A stretch of 64,000 nucleotides of DNA, from contig NZ_JYKO02000001.1 in assembly GCF_000949385.2 (NCBI RefSeq), forward strand, positions 3,274,648-3,338,647, in the 5' to 3' direction. Below the pieces are notes generated by a model. The model made no database searches. It was not told the DNA's origin and worked only from the letters and a program-made list of their open reading frames with translations. This document shows positions 8,498-17,030 of this stretch, piece after piece; position 1 is the first letter of the stretch; each line of letters begins with the position of its first letter. A program made the position numbers and the translations under genes. The DNA comes from Pseudomonas sp. LFM046. GTDB taxonomy: Bacteria > Pseudomonadota > Gammaproteobacteria > Pseudomonadales > Pseudomonadaceae.

Positions 8498-9181
8498 CTA
8501 ATCAACCACTGCTGATGCACGCGTGCGCAGCCATAGACCTGTGCCCATCACCAGGGCAGCGCCACTGGCTGCAGCCAGGTGCTTGGACCAGGCCTCGTTC
8601 GGAGTCCAGTTCACCAACGCGATGTCGGTTACAGCCATGCCCCCGGCAATCCAGCCCAGCAAGCCGCCCCCCAGCAGCACAACCTGCGGGAAGTGGTCCA
8701 TCAGCTTAAGCACCAGTTGGCTGCCCCAGACGATGATCGGGATGCTGATCAGCACGCCCAGGCTGACGAGGACCAGGTTGCCGCCGGCAGCCCCAGCCAC
8801 GGCAAGTACGTTGTCCAGACTCATGACAGCGTCGGCGATGATGATCGTTTTGATTGCAGCGAAGAAGCTCGCGCCTGCCTTTACTTCGTGCGCCTGTTCA
8901 TCTTCGGGCAGCAGCAATTTCACGCCGATCCATAGCAACAGCGCCGCACCTAGCAGTTTCAGATACGGCAAGGCCAGTAGTTGCATGGCAAAGAACAACA
9001 ACGCGATGCGCAACAGGATTGCCCCTGCTACTCCACCGACGATGGCTCGGCGTCGTTGTTCCTCCGGAAGATGCCGACACGCCAGTGCAATGACCACTGC
9101 GTTATCTCCGCCCAACAGGATGTCGATGGCGATAATCTGCATAAGTGCCATCCAGAAAACAGGCTCACTCAGCCACTCCAT
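8498..9181 (-). CDS. TerC-family integral membrane protein (YjbE type)
   Basis: 227 residues with about 7 membrane helices and the two conserved acidic metal-binding motifs of TerC proteins (IDILLGGDNAVVIALACRHL near the N-terminus and IIIADAVMSLDNVLAVAGAA in the middle). The family is implicated in manganese/metal export or metalation of secreted proteins at the inner membrane. Start ATG 9181 has GGAGA 8-9 bases upstream. An intrinsic terminator ends about 20 bases before this ribosome binding site, so the transcript must either read through it or begin in a very short gap. Confidence 0.9.
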   Translation of the reverse strand: MEWLSEPVFWMALMQIIAIDILLGGDNAVVIALACRHLPEEQRRRAIVGGVAGAILLRIALLFFAMQLLALPYLKLLGAALLLWIGVKLLLPEDEQAHEVKAGASFFAAIKTIIIADAVMSLDNVLAVAGAAGGNLVLVSLGVLISIPIIVWGSQLVLKLMDHFPQVVLLGGGLLGWIAGGMAVTDIALVNWTPNEAWSKHLAAASGAALVMGTGLWLRTRASAVVD

Positions 9182-9203
9182 AAATCCGTATCTCCGCTAT
9201 TGA

Positions 9204-9233
9204 TAAAAAAATGCCGGGGGCAAAGCCCCCGGC
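9204..9233 (-). terminator. Rho-independent terminator between oprD-type gene and terC
   Basis: Read on the minus strand, perfect 9-bp arms (GCCGGGGGC/GCCCCCGGC) with a TTT loop are followed by at least seven T residues. It lies 150 bp past the OprD stop and just before the terC ribosome binding site. It is either the end of the porin operon or an attenuator in a terC leader. Confidence 0.85.
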
Positions 9234-9384
9234 TCCGGAACCTCCGCCGGCGCGACGGGTAGTCGAGACGGGTGGTCGGAAAAGCGTGGTTTGAGGAATA
9301 AGGGCCCGCGCGCCTTGTGAGCACGCGGGCGCGGCGCCCGCTCTTCTAAGCGCCACTTCGGGCTGGTAAGCCCGCATTCAGGAC

Positions 9385-10656
9385 CTACCAGAGCGCGATG
9401 TCGTAGGTGAAATACAGGCGATTGTTGTCGCGGCCCCTGCTGTAGCTGGAGCGATAGGCGATGTTGCGCAGCTTCGCACCAAGCCCTTTGAGAGCCCCCT
9501 GCTGCACCACGTAGGCAAAGTCAATGTCCCGCTCCCACTCGTGGGCGTTCACCTCATTGCCGCGCAGTTCGGTCGTGCCATCCCGGCCTTTGAAATAGCG
9601 AACGCCAGCTGTCAGTCCAGGCACTCCGATGGCCGCAAAGTCGTAGGCATAGCCGAGCATCCAGGTGCGCTCGTCCTCCTCGACGAACTTGCCGACACCG
9701 GCATTACTGAAGCTGTAGACCGTGGCGCCGTTGACGAATGGCAGCCCGCCTTCGCCATTCAGTTGCTGGTAGCCTGCGCTTAAGGCATGGCCCTTCAGGG
9801 TGTAGGTCAACAGGCCGCTGTACATGTCGTTGTCCAACTCGCCATTGCGTGCCTCTCCTGCATCCTGGCTGTGGAAGTAGCGCAGGTCGGTGGTGAGGCT
9901 GCCTGGCCCCAGGGGCAGGCTGTGGACCAGGCCGATGAAGTGCTGCTGGTAGAACTCTTCCAGTTCGCCAGAGTAGTAACTCAGGGTCAGGGCCTTGCTG
10001 GGCTTGTAGTCGGCACCGGCGAACCAGAAGCCCTCACCGTCATCACCTGCGAATCCATCGGCAGTGATCGAGTGGTTGTCACTGGAGTCGCGCATGCGGA
10101 ACTCGTCGAAGTAACCACCTGTGAGGCTTAGGTCGGCTATATCGGCGCTGGTGACCTGGGTGCCTTCGAAAGTCTGCGGCAACAAGCGCGCATCGTTGCG
10201 CACCAGCACCGGCAGCTTGGGCTGATGAGTGCCGTGCTTGAGCGTGGTACCGGCGAAGCGTGCCTTGGCGGTCAGGCCCAGGCTGGAAAATTCGTCCGCG
10301 GCCCGGCCGTCATCGTGCAGTGGCAAAAGCCCGGTACCGGCCCGGCCGGCGCCGGAATCCAGCTTCACACCCAGCAGTCCCAGGGCGTCCAAACCGAAAC
10401 CGAAGCGGCCTGGGGTGAAGCCGGATTGCATATCCAGCAGGAAACCCTGGGCCCATTCTTCCTTCTTCGACTGTGCGTTGGCAGCGGACTTGGCGGACAT
10501 GCCCGTCTCGTCCTTGAAGTCATCGTTGAAGTAGATGTTGCGCAATTGCAGGTTGGCTTTGCTGTCTTCGATGAAGCCGGCGGCCCCTGCGGCAGGTGCC
10601 AGGCAGGCGACTAGGCACGCCAGGGTGGAAGGCAGGGGCTTGGCGTTGGTTTTCAT
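9385..10656 (-). CDS. OprD-family outer-membrane porin
   Basis: 423 residues. It starts at ATG 10656 (AAGGTGA 7 bases upstream) with a signal peptide (MKTNAKPLPS ... APAAGAAGF). It then has the OprD opening FIEDSKANLQLRNIYFNDDF, and ends in the beta-strand FTYDIALW with a C-terminal aromatic residue typical of outer-membrane barrels. Forms substrate-specific channels for small acids or amino acids. It is the third gene of a minus-strand set after a PrpF-type isomerase and a CitMHS transporter, so a tricarboxylate-type substrate is likely. The open frame upstream to 10836 is not part of the gene. Confidence 0.92.
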   Translation of the reverse strand: MKTNAKPLPSTLACLVACLAPAAGAAGFIEDSKANLQLRNIYFNDDFKDETGMSAKSAANAQSKKEEWAQGFLLDMQSGFTPGRFGFGLDALGLLGVKLDSGAGRAGTGLLPLHDDGRAADEFSSLGLTAKARFAGTTLKHGTHQPKLPVLVRNDARLLPQTFEGTQVTSADIADLSLTGGYFDEFRMRDSSDNHSITADGFAGDDGEGFWFAGADYKPSKALTLSYYSGELEEFYQQHFIGLVHSLPLGPGSLTTDLRYFHSQDAGEARNGELDNDMYSGLLTYTLKGHALSAGYQQLNGEGGLPFVNGATVYSFSNAGVGKFVEEDERTWMLGYAYDFAAIGVPGLTAGVRYFKGRDGTTELRGNEVNAHEWERDIDFAYVVQQGALKGLGAKLRNIAYRSSYSRGRDNNRLYFTYDIALW

Positions 10657-10763
10657 GGTGTCGTCACCTTTTTGTTCTGGACGCACTCGGCCAGCGGGCG
10701 TGCAGGAACACACCTCGTGGCCAGATTTCAGGGGGCTTGCCCGACTTCGCCGGGCGCGGAAAC

Positions 10764-12068
10764 TCAGGCGAGCAGCGTGATGGCACCCGTCAGCAGGGCC
10801 AGCACGGTAATGACGAGCGAGGTGAGGATCGCCCACTTGTAGGTGAAGCGCTGGAAGTCGCCGATGTCAGTATCGACCATGCCCACCAGCAGGAGTGTCG
10901 AGGCCACCAGCGGACTCATCAGGTGCACCGGCTGGCCGAGGATGGAAGCGCGTGCGATTTCCACCGGATCGATGCCATAGGCCGCAGCGGCCTGGGCGAG
11001 GATGGGCACCATGCCGAAGTAGTACGCGTCGTTGGAGAGCACGAAGGTAAGCGGCATGCTGGTGATGGCCACCACCAGCGGGAAGAAACTGCCCCAGGAG
11101 GATGGGATCATCTCCACCAGGGAGTTGGCCAGGGAGTCCACCATCTTGGTGCCGGAGAATATGCCGGCGAATACCCCGGCGGCGAACACCAGCAGCACCA
11201 CGGTCATGGCGTTGCCCGAGTGGGCGAGGATGCGCTCCTTCTGCAGGTCCAACTGCGGGTAGTTGATCATCAGCGCCACCACGAAGCCGAGCATGAACAG
11301 CACCGCTGCATTCATCAGTCCCATCACCAGCGCCACCATCACCGCGATCACCAGAAGCAGGTTGAGCCAGATCAACTTCGGTCGCTTGTTCGGGTTATCG
11401 GCCAGGATGGCCTTGATGTAGCAATCGTCACCGCCGGTTTTCAGGTGGGTGTTGCCGATCCGCTTCAGCTCTTTGCGCCCGAGAATGTAGGCGGTGAACA
11501 CCACCCAGAGGGCGCCGCCCACCATGGTCGGTAGCATGGGGATGAAGTAGTCGCTGGCGTCCAGCCCGAGCACGGCGATAGCACGAGTGGCCGGACCGCC
11601 CCAAGGGCTCATGCCGCTCATGATGCTCAGTGACAGCATGGATACGCACGCGAGGATAAGCGGGTTCATACCGATGCGCTTGTATAGCGGCAGCATGGCA
11701 GCCACGGTGATCATGTAGGTGGTGGTGCCGTCACCATCCAGCGCCACCAGCAGCGACAGCACAGCGGTGCCCATGGCGATCTTCACCGGATTGCCGTTGA
11801 CCGTCTGCAAGATGCGGCGAATCAGCGGGTCGAACAGCCCGGAGTCGATCATGATGCCGAAAAACAGGATGGCGAAAAGCAATAGAGCTGCCGAGGGCGC
11901 CACCGTCTTCAGGCCGTCGAGCATCATCTTGCCGAGCTCGGGCGCGAAGCCGCCGAGCAATGCGAAGACGATGGGTACTACGGTCAAGGCCACGACCGGA
12001 GACAGGCGTTTGGTCATGATCAGGTAAGTGAACACGACCACCATGGACAAACCGAGCAGAGAAAGCAT
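10764..12068 (-). CDS. CitMHS-family citrate/tricarboxylate transporter
   Basis: 434 residues and about 12 membrane helices, with CitMHS features: VALDGDGTTTYMITVAAMLP, MSGMSPWGGPATRAIAVLGL and a symmetrical second half ending TDIGDFQRFTYKWAILTSLV. The family carries metal-citrate complexes or related tricarboxylates with protons across the inner membrane. It lies between the isomerase gene (236 bp upstream) and the OprD porin (107 bp downstream), forming an outer-channel plus inner-transporter pair. A decayed second copy of its 3' end lies at 8256-8400. Confidence 0.9.
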   Translation of the reverse strand: MLSLLGLSMVVVFTYLIMTKRLSPVVALTVVPIVFALLGGFAPELGKMMLDGLKTVAPSAALLLFAILFFGIMIDSGLFDPLIRRILQTVNGNPVKIAMGTAVLSLLVALDGDGTTTYMITVAAMLPLYKRIGMNPLILACVSMLSLSIMSGMSPWGGPATRAIAVLGLDASDYFIPMLPTMVGGALWVVFTAYILGRKELKRIGNTHLKTGGDDCYIKAILADNPNKRPKLIWLNLLLVIAVMVALVMGLMNAAVLFMLGFVVALMINYPQLDLQKERILAHSGNAMTVVLLVFAAGVFAGIFSGTKMVDSLANSLVEMIPSSWGSFFPLVVAITSMPLTFVLSNDAYYFGMVPILAQAAAAYGIDPVEIARASILGQPVHLMSPLVASTLLLVGMVDTDIGDFQRFTYKWAILTSLVITVLALLTGAITLLA

Positions 12069-12304
12069 GGCGTTGGACTCTTGTAATTATGGGTTCCAGC
12101 TCCATTTGGGCGTACGAGCCGCCGCACATGAAGCTGCTAATCGCCAGGGCGTGCAAGCGCCCCAGGCATCCTCACGACGAACGTGGATGACCGGTTGCAG
12201 CGCAGTTGTGATGTAAGCAGCGAGTGATGGAAGACTTCATTATTTTTGTTACCCGTCTTGTGATTGTTGTCTGGGCGCATCGAGACGCGGGACAGCGTTT
12301 GGAA

Positions 12305-13405
12305 TCAGTGGATTGCATCCGGCATGCGGTAATAGAGACGACCATCCATGATCTTGCGGGCGGTACGGATCAGCGAGACTCGGGCGATATCCATCGGGTT
12401 GCCATCACGCAACTCGACTCGCAGGTCCAGATGACCTGAGGGGTGCTCGACACGTATGGACGCGAGGGGTTTGCCAGCTTCTACGCGACTGGTTTCCAGG
12501 GCGAGGCGATGGGCCACGCTACCGGGAACATTCACTGCGGCGCCAAGAGCGATCGCGCCAGTTACGGCAAGCGCCTTGTGGCAGCGCTGCGGTACGAAGT
12601 AGCGCGCACACAGCGTTCCGTCTTCGCCAACTGCCGGCGACAGCAGAATGGGTTTTGGCAGCACCGACTGGCTGACATCTCCCATGCCCATGCGGCGGCC
12701 CGCTTCACAGCGAATACGCTCCAGACGCTCAAGCATCGCGCTGTTGGCATCCAGTGCAGCCGGATCGGCGTGACCATCCACACCCAGGTCGCTTGCACGA
12801 ATCATCACCGTCGGGGTCGCGGCATCCAGGCAGGTGACGTCGACACCCTCAATCTGCTCGATAGCATGACCTGTAGGAAGCAGGGCCCCGGTCTTGGCAC
12901 CAGCGACGTCCAGAAAGCTGAGACGAATTCCCGCTGCAGAACCTGGAACGCCACTGATACTGGTATCGCCTTCGTATTCCACGCGACCACGCGGAGTGGG
13001 TACGAAACACTCAATGATGCGCTGAGTGTTGATGTTGAACACTCGCACTCGCGTCTCGCCGTAGGTGGGAGCCACAAGGCCAGTCTCGATCGCGAATGGG
13101 CCAACGGCCGAGAGCATGTTGCCGCAGTTGGGCGTGAAATCTACTCGGCGCTCAGTCACGTCGACCTGGGCGAACAAGTAGTCCACATCTGCGTCGGGGC
13201 GACTAGAGTGCCCAACGATGGCTACCTTGCTGGTCAGGGAGTTACCGCCACCGATACCGTCCACTTGGAGCGGATGGCCGGAGCCCATCAGATCGAGCAG
13301 TACCTGAGCGCGTGCTTCCTCCGACTCAGGCAAGTCAGTCATGTGAATGAAAGGGCCTCTTGAAGTGCCGCCACGCATGATCATGCAGGGAATGCTGTTC
13401 ATCAT
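12305..13405 (-). CDS. PrpF/GalD-family isomerase (4-oxalomesaconate tautomerase-like)
   Basis: 366 residues, the usual PrpF-family length. It carries the family opening CMIMRGGTSRGPFI and the conserved blocks GIGGGNSLTSKVAIV and VDFTPNCGNMLSAVGPFAIE; the latter includes the conserved cysteine of the diaminopimelate-epimerase-like fold. Members catalyse proton-shift isomerisation of unsaturated tricarboxylates: 4-oxalomesaconate tautomerase (GalD), methylaconitate isomerase (PrpF). With the CitMHS transporter, the porin and a divergent LysR, it probably converts an imported tricarboxylate such as aconitate or an oxalomesaconate relative. No gallate-pathway genes are adjacent, and no PrpC/PrpD. 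Exact substrate is inference. Confidence 0.82.
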   Translation of the reverse strand: MMNSIPCMIMRGGTSRGPFIHMTDLPESEEARAQVLLDLMGSGHPLQVDGIGGGNSLTSKVAIVGHSSRPDADVDYLFAQVDVTERRVDFTPNCGNMLSAVGPFAIETGLVAPTYGETRVRVFNINTQRIIECFVPTPRGRVEYEGDTSISGVPGSAAGIRLSFLDVAGAKTGALLPTGHAIEQIEGVDVTCLDAATPTVMIRASDLGVDGHADPAALDANSAMLERLERIRCEAGRRMGMGDVSQSVLPKPILLSPAVGEDGTLCARYFVPQRCHKALAVTGAIALGAAVNVPGSVAHRLALETSRVEAGKPLASIRVEHPSGHLDLRVELRDGNPMDIARVSLIRTARKIMDGRLYYRMPDAIH

Positions 13406-13503
13406 CTTGTGTTAACCCATGACCGTTCCAACGATGGCCACAGGTTGTCAGCAGCGATTTAATGCTTCAAATGCAAAAATCATCCTCTACTGATAGGATT
13501 CGA

Positions 13504-13513
13504 GCATTAATGC
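13504..13513. promoter_or_regulatory. Palindrome GCATTAATGC in divergent promoter region
   Basis: Perfect 10-base palindrome 27 bp before the LysR start, in the 135-bp gap shared with the isomerase gene. A related half-sequence (AATGCTTCAAATGC) lies ~40 bp further left. Together they form a plausible LysR operator pair. Confidence 0.4.
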
Positions 13514-13540
13514 GCACAGCAGAGAGAAAGAGACATTTCT

Positions 13541-14434
13541 ATGCATAGAATAGAGTTCCTGGATCTGGCAGCCTTCGTACGGGTAGCTGAATCCCAGTCA
13601 TTCCAGGAGGCTGCGCAAGCCCTTCACCTGTCACAACCTGCCCTGTCACGACGCCTTCAGAAACTGGAGGAAACGCTCGGCGCCAAACTCCTGGAGCGCA
13701 CGACTCGGCGTACGTGGTTAACCGAAATAGGCAAGGAGTACCTGCCCCGAGCGCGACGGATGCTGGAAGACTACGAGTCCTCAATTCAGGGCATACGTGA
13801 GCTCAAGACCCATCAGAAAGGCACCGTCACCATCGCCTGCATTCCCACTGCGGCGTTCTACTTCCTGCCCAGCGTGATACGGGTGTTCAACGAGGCCTAC
13901 CCGGGCATACGCATCCGAATACTTGATGTCAGCGCCAACGAAGGTCTGGAGCGCGTGGTGAGCGGAGACGCTGACTTCGGCATCAACATGATCAGCGCCC
14001 AACATCCTGACGTCAGCTTCACACCGCTGCTTCGTGACCCATTCGTGCTGGCAATGCGAAGCGACCATCCTTTGGCAGCGCTGTCTGAAGTGAACTGGCA
14101 AGATCTCCAGAACGTACGCCTGATCACTGTGAGTCGAGACAGCGGCAACCGCATGTTGCTGGACAGTGCCCTTTCAGGCCATGGAATCCGCCTCAACGGC
14201 TTTTACGAAGTGCAGCATCTATCCACCTCGCTGGGTCTGGTCGAATGCGGCCTTGGTGTAGCGATTTTGCCGCGGATGGCTATGCCTGATGCCGAACATG
14301 AAAACCTCTGTTCCAGGGAGTTACCTCCCCCTCATATCGAACGCACTATCGGCCTGGTGCGTCGAGATGGTGAACCCTTGTCGAGCACCGCAGAACTCTT
14401 TATCGAGATGCTGCTCAAGCGATGGCGTGAATAG
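13541..14434 (+). CDS. LysR-family regulator of the tricarboxylate locus
   Basis: 297 residues with the N-terminal helix-turn-helix (FVRVAESQSFQEAAQALHLS, QPALSRRLQKLEETLGAKL, ERTTRRTWLTEIG) and a ligand-binding domain. Ribosome binding site is the purine-rich AGAGAAAGAGA before ATG. It is transcribed divergently from the PrpF/GalD-type gene, the classical layout for a LysR activator of an operon whose product or substrate is the inducer. The P. putida gallate regulator GalR has a comparable setting, which supports a tricarboxylate-like inducer without proving it. Confidence 0.9.
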   Translation: MHRIEFLDLAAFVRVAESQSFQEAAQALHLSQPALSRRLQKLEETLGAKLLERTTRRTWLTEIGKEYLPRARRMLEDYESSIQGIRELKTHQKGTVTIACIPTAAFYFLPSVIRVFNEAYPGIRIRILDVSANEGLERVVSGDADFGINMISAQHPDVSFTPLLRDPFVLAMRSDHPLAALSEVNWQDLQNVRLITVSRDSGNRMLLDSALSGHGIRLNGFYEVQHLSTSLGLVECGLGVAILPRMAMPDAEHENLCSRELPPPHIERTIGLVRRDGEPLSSTAELFIEMLLKRWRE

Positions 14435-14435
14435 G

Positions 14436-14640
14436 CTACCTGATCGACCCTGAGCGAGGCGTGATCCTGGATATTCCACCCCGGCGAATTGGAATGCCGA
14501 AGTCGAGCCGACCAGGACGATGATGGAGCGCGTCGAAACACGGCAGAACATCCTTCTTGTTGAGCAGGATGGAGGCGCCGCTTGAGATGACCACCACCCC
14601 AAGCTCCCGGTCGTGAGCAACAGATTGGGGTAGGAAAAGC
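14436..14640 (-). pseudogene. Possible gene remnant (unidentified)
   Basis: The minus strand has an open stretch with protein-like composition (DRELGVVVISSGASILLNKK, then VLPCFDALHHRPGRLDFGIP) ending at a stop next to the LysR gene. No start codon with a ribosome binding site was seen. ELGVVVISSGAS weakly recalls the ELGVPVISSN segment of maleate isomerase/Asp-Glu racemase proteins. Weak call. Confidence 0.25.
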
Positions 14641-14693
14641 AGATCCGTCCTCCTTTTGGAGTATGTCCCCCTTTTTGGTCCCGACTACTATCC

Positions 14694-14773
14694 GCCGGCT
14701 AGCTGACCAGCCTTTCACCTGCGCAGGCGTCTTGATGCCCCGTTGCTCAAGGCTGGTCGCATGGAGAGCCGGC
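14694..14773. repeat. Large two-part stem structure upstream of an exported protein gene
   Basis: Outer arms GCCGGCT/AGCCGGC (14694-14700, 14767-14773) enclose perfect 10-bp inner arms GACCAGCCTT/AAGGCTGGTC (14705-14714, 14749-14758), with an apical CCTGCGCAGG palindrome. No open frame or T-run explains it. It ends ~60 bp before the next gene and could be a mobile-element end or a structured RNA leader. Confidence 0.5.
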
Positions 14774-14836
14774 CGGATGGGCTGCATGGTTTTGCGCGGT
14801 AACCCGACATAACAACAAGAATTGAGGAGTTGGATC

Positions 14837-15586
14837 ATGCAAAAGAAGTCGCTGCTGTTCCTGTTGTGCCTGATTTGCCCGCTGGTCTGGGGGGATGGAC
14901 GAAGCGCCGGGAAGTTGAGCGAAATTCTCAGTCGCAGCCAATTGATGTGTGCCAGTGCGATGGTCTATTTCAATCCGGCCGAACGCACACCCGACCCACG
15001 AGGCTTGAACGCGACCTACGAGCACCTCAATTTGATGGAGACCTACATGGTCCAGCTGGGGCAGCCCGAGGCGTTGGTGCAGCCGCTGCGCGCCATGAAG
15101 GAAGCCTTCGAAACCCTCGATCAATTGCCTCCGACCGAGCGCGAGCGTTACCCCAAGCTGATCCAGCAGCTACTCGGCCATCAGCAACAGCTGCAGCAGG
15201 CGGCCACCACTGCTTATGCCAGTGCCGGCCCCGATCCGGCCGCCGCCGACCTGGAGGCGCAAAGCCAGGCCCTGGCCACGCTGTTGCTGGACTACCAGGT
15301 TCGTCGCTACCCGCTGCCGCACAAGGGCGACCTGACGCTGACGCCAGAGCAGGCGAAGAAGCTCGACCAGACGATCGAGCAGCGTTTCGACACGCTACTG
15401 ACCCGCCATGTCGAGCATGCCGATGTGTTGTCGAAGGTCAGGTCCAGCTATCTATTCGTACGTCCGCAACTGCAGCAGGTGGCAAGTGGTAATAACGCTG
15501 GCAGCGGTGGTGCGGAGTTTTATCTCAATCGCGCCTCCGTCGATCTGGACGAACTGGCAGCTGCGGTGCTGACACCCTCCCCCTGA
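14837..15586 (+). CDS. Exported protein of unknown function
   Basis: 249 residues. ATG 14837 is chosen because GAGGAG lies 7 bases upstream; the frame is open to a TTG at 14822. A signal peptide is clear (MQKKSLLFLLCLICPLVWGD). The mature part is rich in Gln, Ala and Leu and predicted helical (LIQQLLGHQQQLQQAATTAY), with no membrane segment and no motif I recognise. It is probably periplasmic. No operon partner: the next gene is convergent. Confidence 0.75.
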   Translation: MQKKSLLFLLCLICPLVWGDGRSAGKLSEILSRSQLMCASAMVYFNPAERTPDPRGLNATYEHLNLMETYMVQLGQPEALVQPLRAMKEAFETLDQLPPTERERYPKLIQQLLGHQQQLQQAATTAYASAGPDPAAADLEAQSQALATLLLDYQVRRYPLPHKGDLTLTPEQAKKLDQTIEQRFDTLLTRHVEHADVLSKVRSSYLFVRPQLQQVASGNNAGSGGAEFYLNRASVDLDELAAAVLTPSP

Positions 15587-15610
15587 ACCGGACCTAGGTT
15601 CCCCCACCTT

Positions 15611-15630
15611 GCAGCCGCTGGTGCGGCTGC
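15611..15630. terminator. Hairpin between convergent genes
   Basis: GCAGCCGC, TGGT loop, GCGGCTGC: a perfect 8-bp stem 25 bp after the exported protein gene. It lacks a T-run, so it may be a weak or factor-assisted terminator. Confidence 0.5.
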
Positions 15631-15796
15631 CTCCCAAGTACCTGCAGTCCAACAGACGACGGGCAATCGCCGCATGCGGGTATCACCGGTTTCACGAACC
15701 AGCCGCCTGTTGGCGCTGCCGCAAGGTTGGTGGGGGCGCCCTACCCTCGCTGAACGTGCGATTTTGCCCGCGGCATGGGGTGGCGGCTGAACAGGC

Positions 15797-16627
15797 TCAA
15801 TCAACCTCCTCAAGGTAATGAGCCTGCAAGCGCTGCACATCCACCGACAGCGCTTCGCTCAAGAAGCGGGCAGTGGTGCCCCACTCCTGTTCAATCGTCT
15901 GCAGTGACGCCTGTAGATAGCCGGCCCGCACTTCCAACAACGGCATCGCCACCTCTGGCGAAATATCGAGCGATGCCAGGCGAGTGAGCAGGCCTTGGAT
16001 GAGTCGCTGGTTCCAATGATTCGATTCCAGGTAATTGGCCAGAATCATGTCGGGCGCCACGTCAAATGCCGACAGCAACAGCAGGGTCGCAAAGCCGGTC
16101 CTGTCCTTGCCCGTGCTGCAGTGATACAGCAACGTGCGACCTGCTTCTGCCGCTTTCATGAACTGGCCAAAGACCGCCTGGTGCTTGACCGGAAAGTCGC
16201 GGTAAATCCGCAGCATGAAGTCGTCCATTTCCTGTCGCGTAGCCGCCTGCAGACGCGGCACCAACTCCTTCATGCTCATAGTGCCTTCCAGCACGGGCAG
16301 CGCCACCCAATGGAAAGCATCGGCAAAGCCGCCTTCTTCGGGGGACTTTTCTTCGGGGGACCGAAAGTCAATCACGTCATCAAGGCCAAGGGTTCGCAGC
16401 AGTCCAATGTCAGCCACGCTGGCCAATCCCGGGTTGCCGCTGCGAAACAGGCGACCTGCGCGTACGCGCCTGCCGTCACGGCTGCGCAGGCCACCCAGGT
16501 CGCGCAGATTGTGAACGTTCTCAAGCGGCAGCGCGGTGCCCGTGAGGACGAATTCCGAATCGAGGCTTGTGTTCGATTGCGCTGGGTCTGTGACCCCTGA
16601 AAGCAGCGATGTGATCTGGCTGTTCAT
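15797..16627 (-). CDS. Tyrosine-protein phosphatase (Y_phosphatase3 family)
   Basis: 276 residues. The signature HCSTGKDRTG (Cys nucleophile and Arg of the CX5R loop) lies about two thirds along. Upstream is NVHNLRDLGGLRSRDGRRVR, typical of the bacterial atypical phosphatases related to lipid/tyrosine phosphatases (LipA/MptpB-like). These dephosphorylate phosphotyrosine or phosphoinositides. No signal peptide, so cytosolic. It stands alone on its strand, followed by a convergent gene. Substrate unknown. Confidence 0.9.
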   Translation of the reverse strand: MNSQITSLLSGVTDPAQSNTSLDSEFVLTGTALPLENVHNLRDLGGLRSRDGRRVRAGRLFRSGNPGLASVADIGLLRTLGLDDVIDFRSPEEKSPEEGGFADAFHWVALPVLEGTMSMKELVPRLQAATRQEMDDFMLRIYRDFPVKHQAVFGQFMKAAEAGRTLLYHCSTGKDRTGFATLLLLSAFDVAPDMILANYLESNHWNQRLIQGLLTRLASLDISPEVAMPLLEVRAGYLQASLQTIEQEWGTTARFLSEALSVDVQRLQAHYLEEVD

Positions 16628-16914
16628 GTGTACTCTCGGTCTCTTTTTGGGTGTGCGCCTGGGTAACCTGCGTGCCGCATCGCGATCCTTTGCCCTTCAC
16701 AGCCCTTCCACCAGGCCGGCCACCTTAGGGCCTCCCCCTGATCGTTGCTTTGCATTGCACGCCCACGTCTTCGCATTTGACGCCAATTCAGGCGCTGTGC
16801 AGGTCTGCCGTGGGCGCCATGTCGTCGCGTGCCCACGCCGTTCTGCGTCGGGCCCCTCCTCCCCTAACCAGCCACGAATACGCAATGCAGTCCAAAAGTC
16901 TTGCACTGAAATGC
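16628..16914. other. Intergenic region with no recognised feature
   Basis: Upstream of both the phosphatase and the MerR-type promoter. Open frames crossing it show no family resemblance or ribosome binding sites. Confidence 0.5.
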
Positions 16915-16945
16915 TTGACCTTAAAGTTAAGTTAAACGTTAGGGT
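16915..16945 (+). promoter_or_regulatory. MerR-type promoter, site 1
   Basis: TTGACC at 16915-16920 and TAGGGT at 16940-16945 are separated by exactly 19 bp, the overlong spacer MerR-family activators act on. The spacer begins TTAAAGT and contains the imperfect dyad CTTAAAGT-TA-AGTTAAAC. The same -35 box, spacer start and spacing recur at 18692 and 45749. It drives the exported decarboxylase-fold gene. Confidence 0.75.
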
Positions 16946-17030
16946 GCTGATGGCGGACTCAACAGGGCGTGCCCTGGCAGATGGAGGTTGGCTCAAGGCC
17001 GGGTCAGGGACCATGAAGGAGCAGGTTCCG

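Noticed and set aside
9234-9380. yybP-ykoY manganese riboswitch upstream of terC
   Set aside because: The leader is structured and ends in a terminator, but I could not find the conserved loop sequences of that riboswitch.
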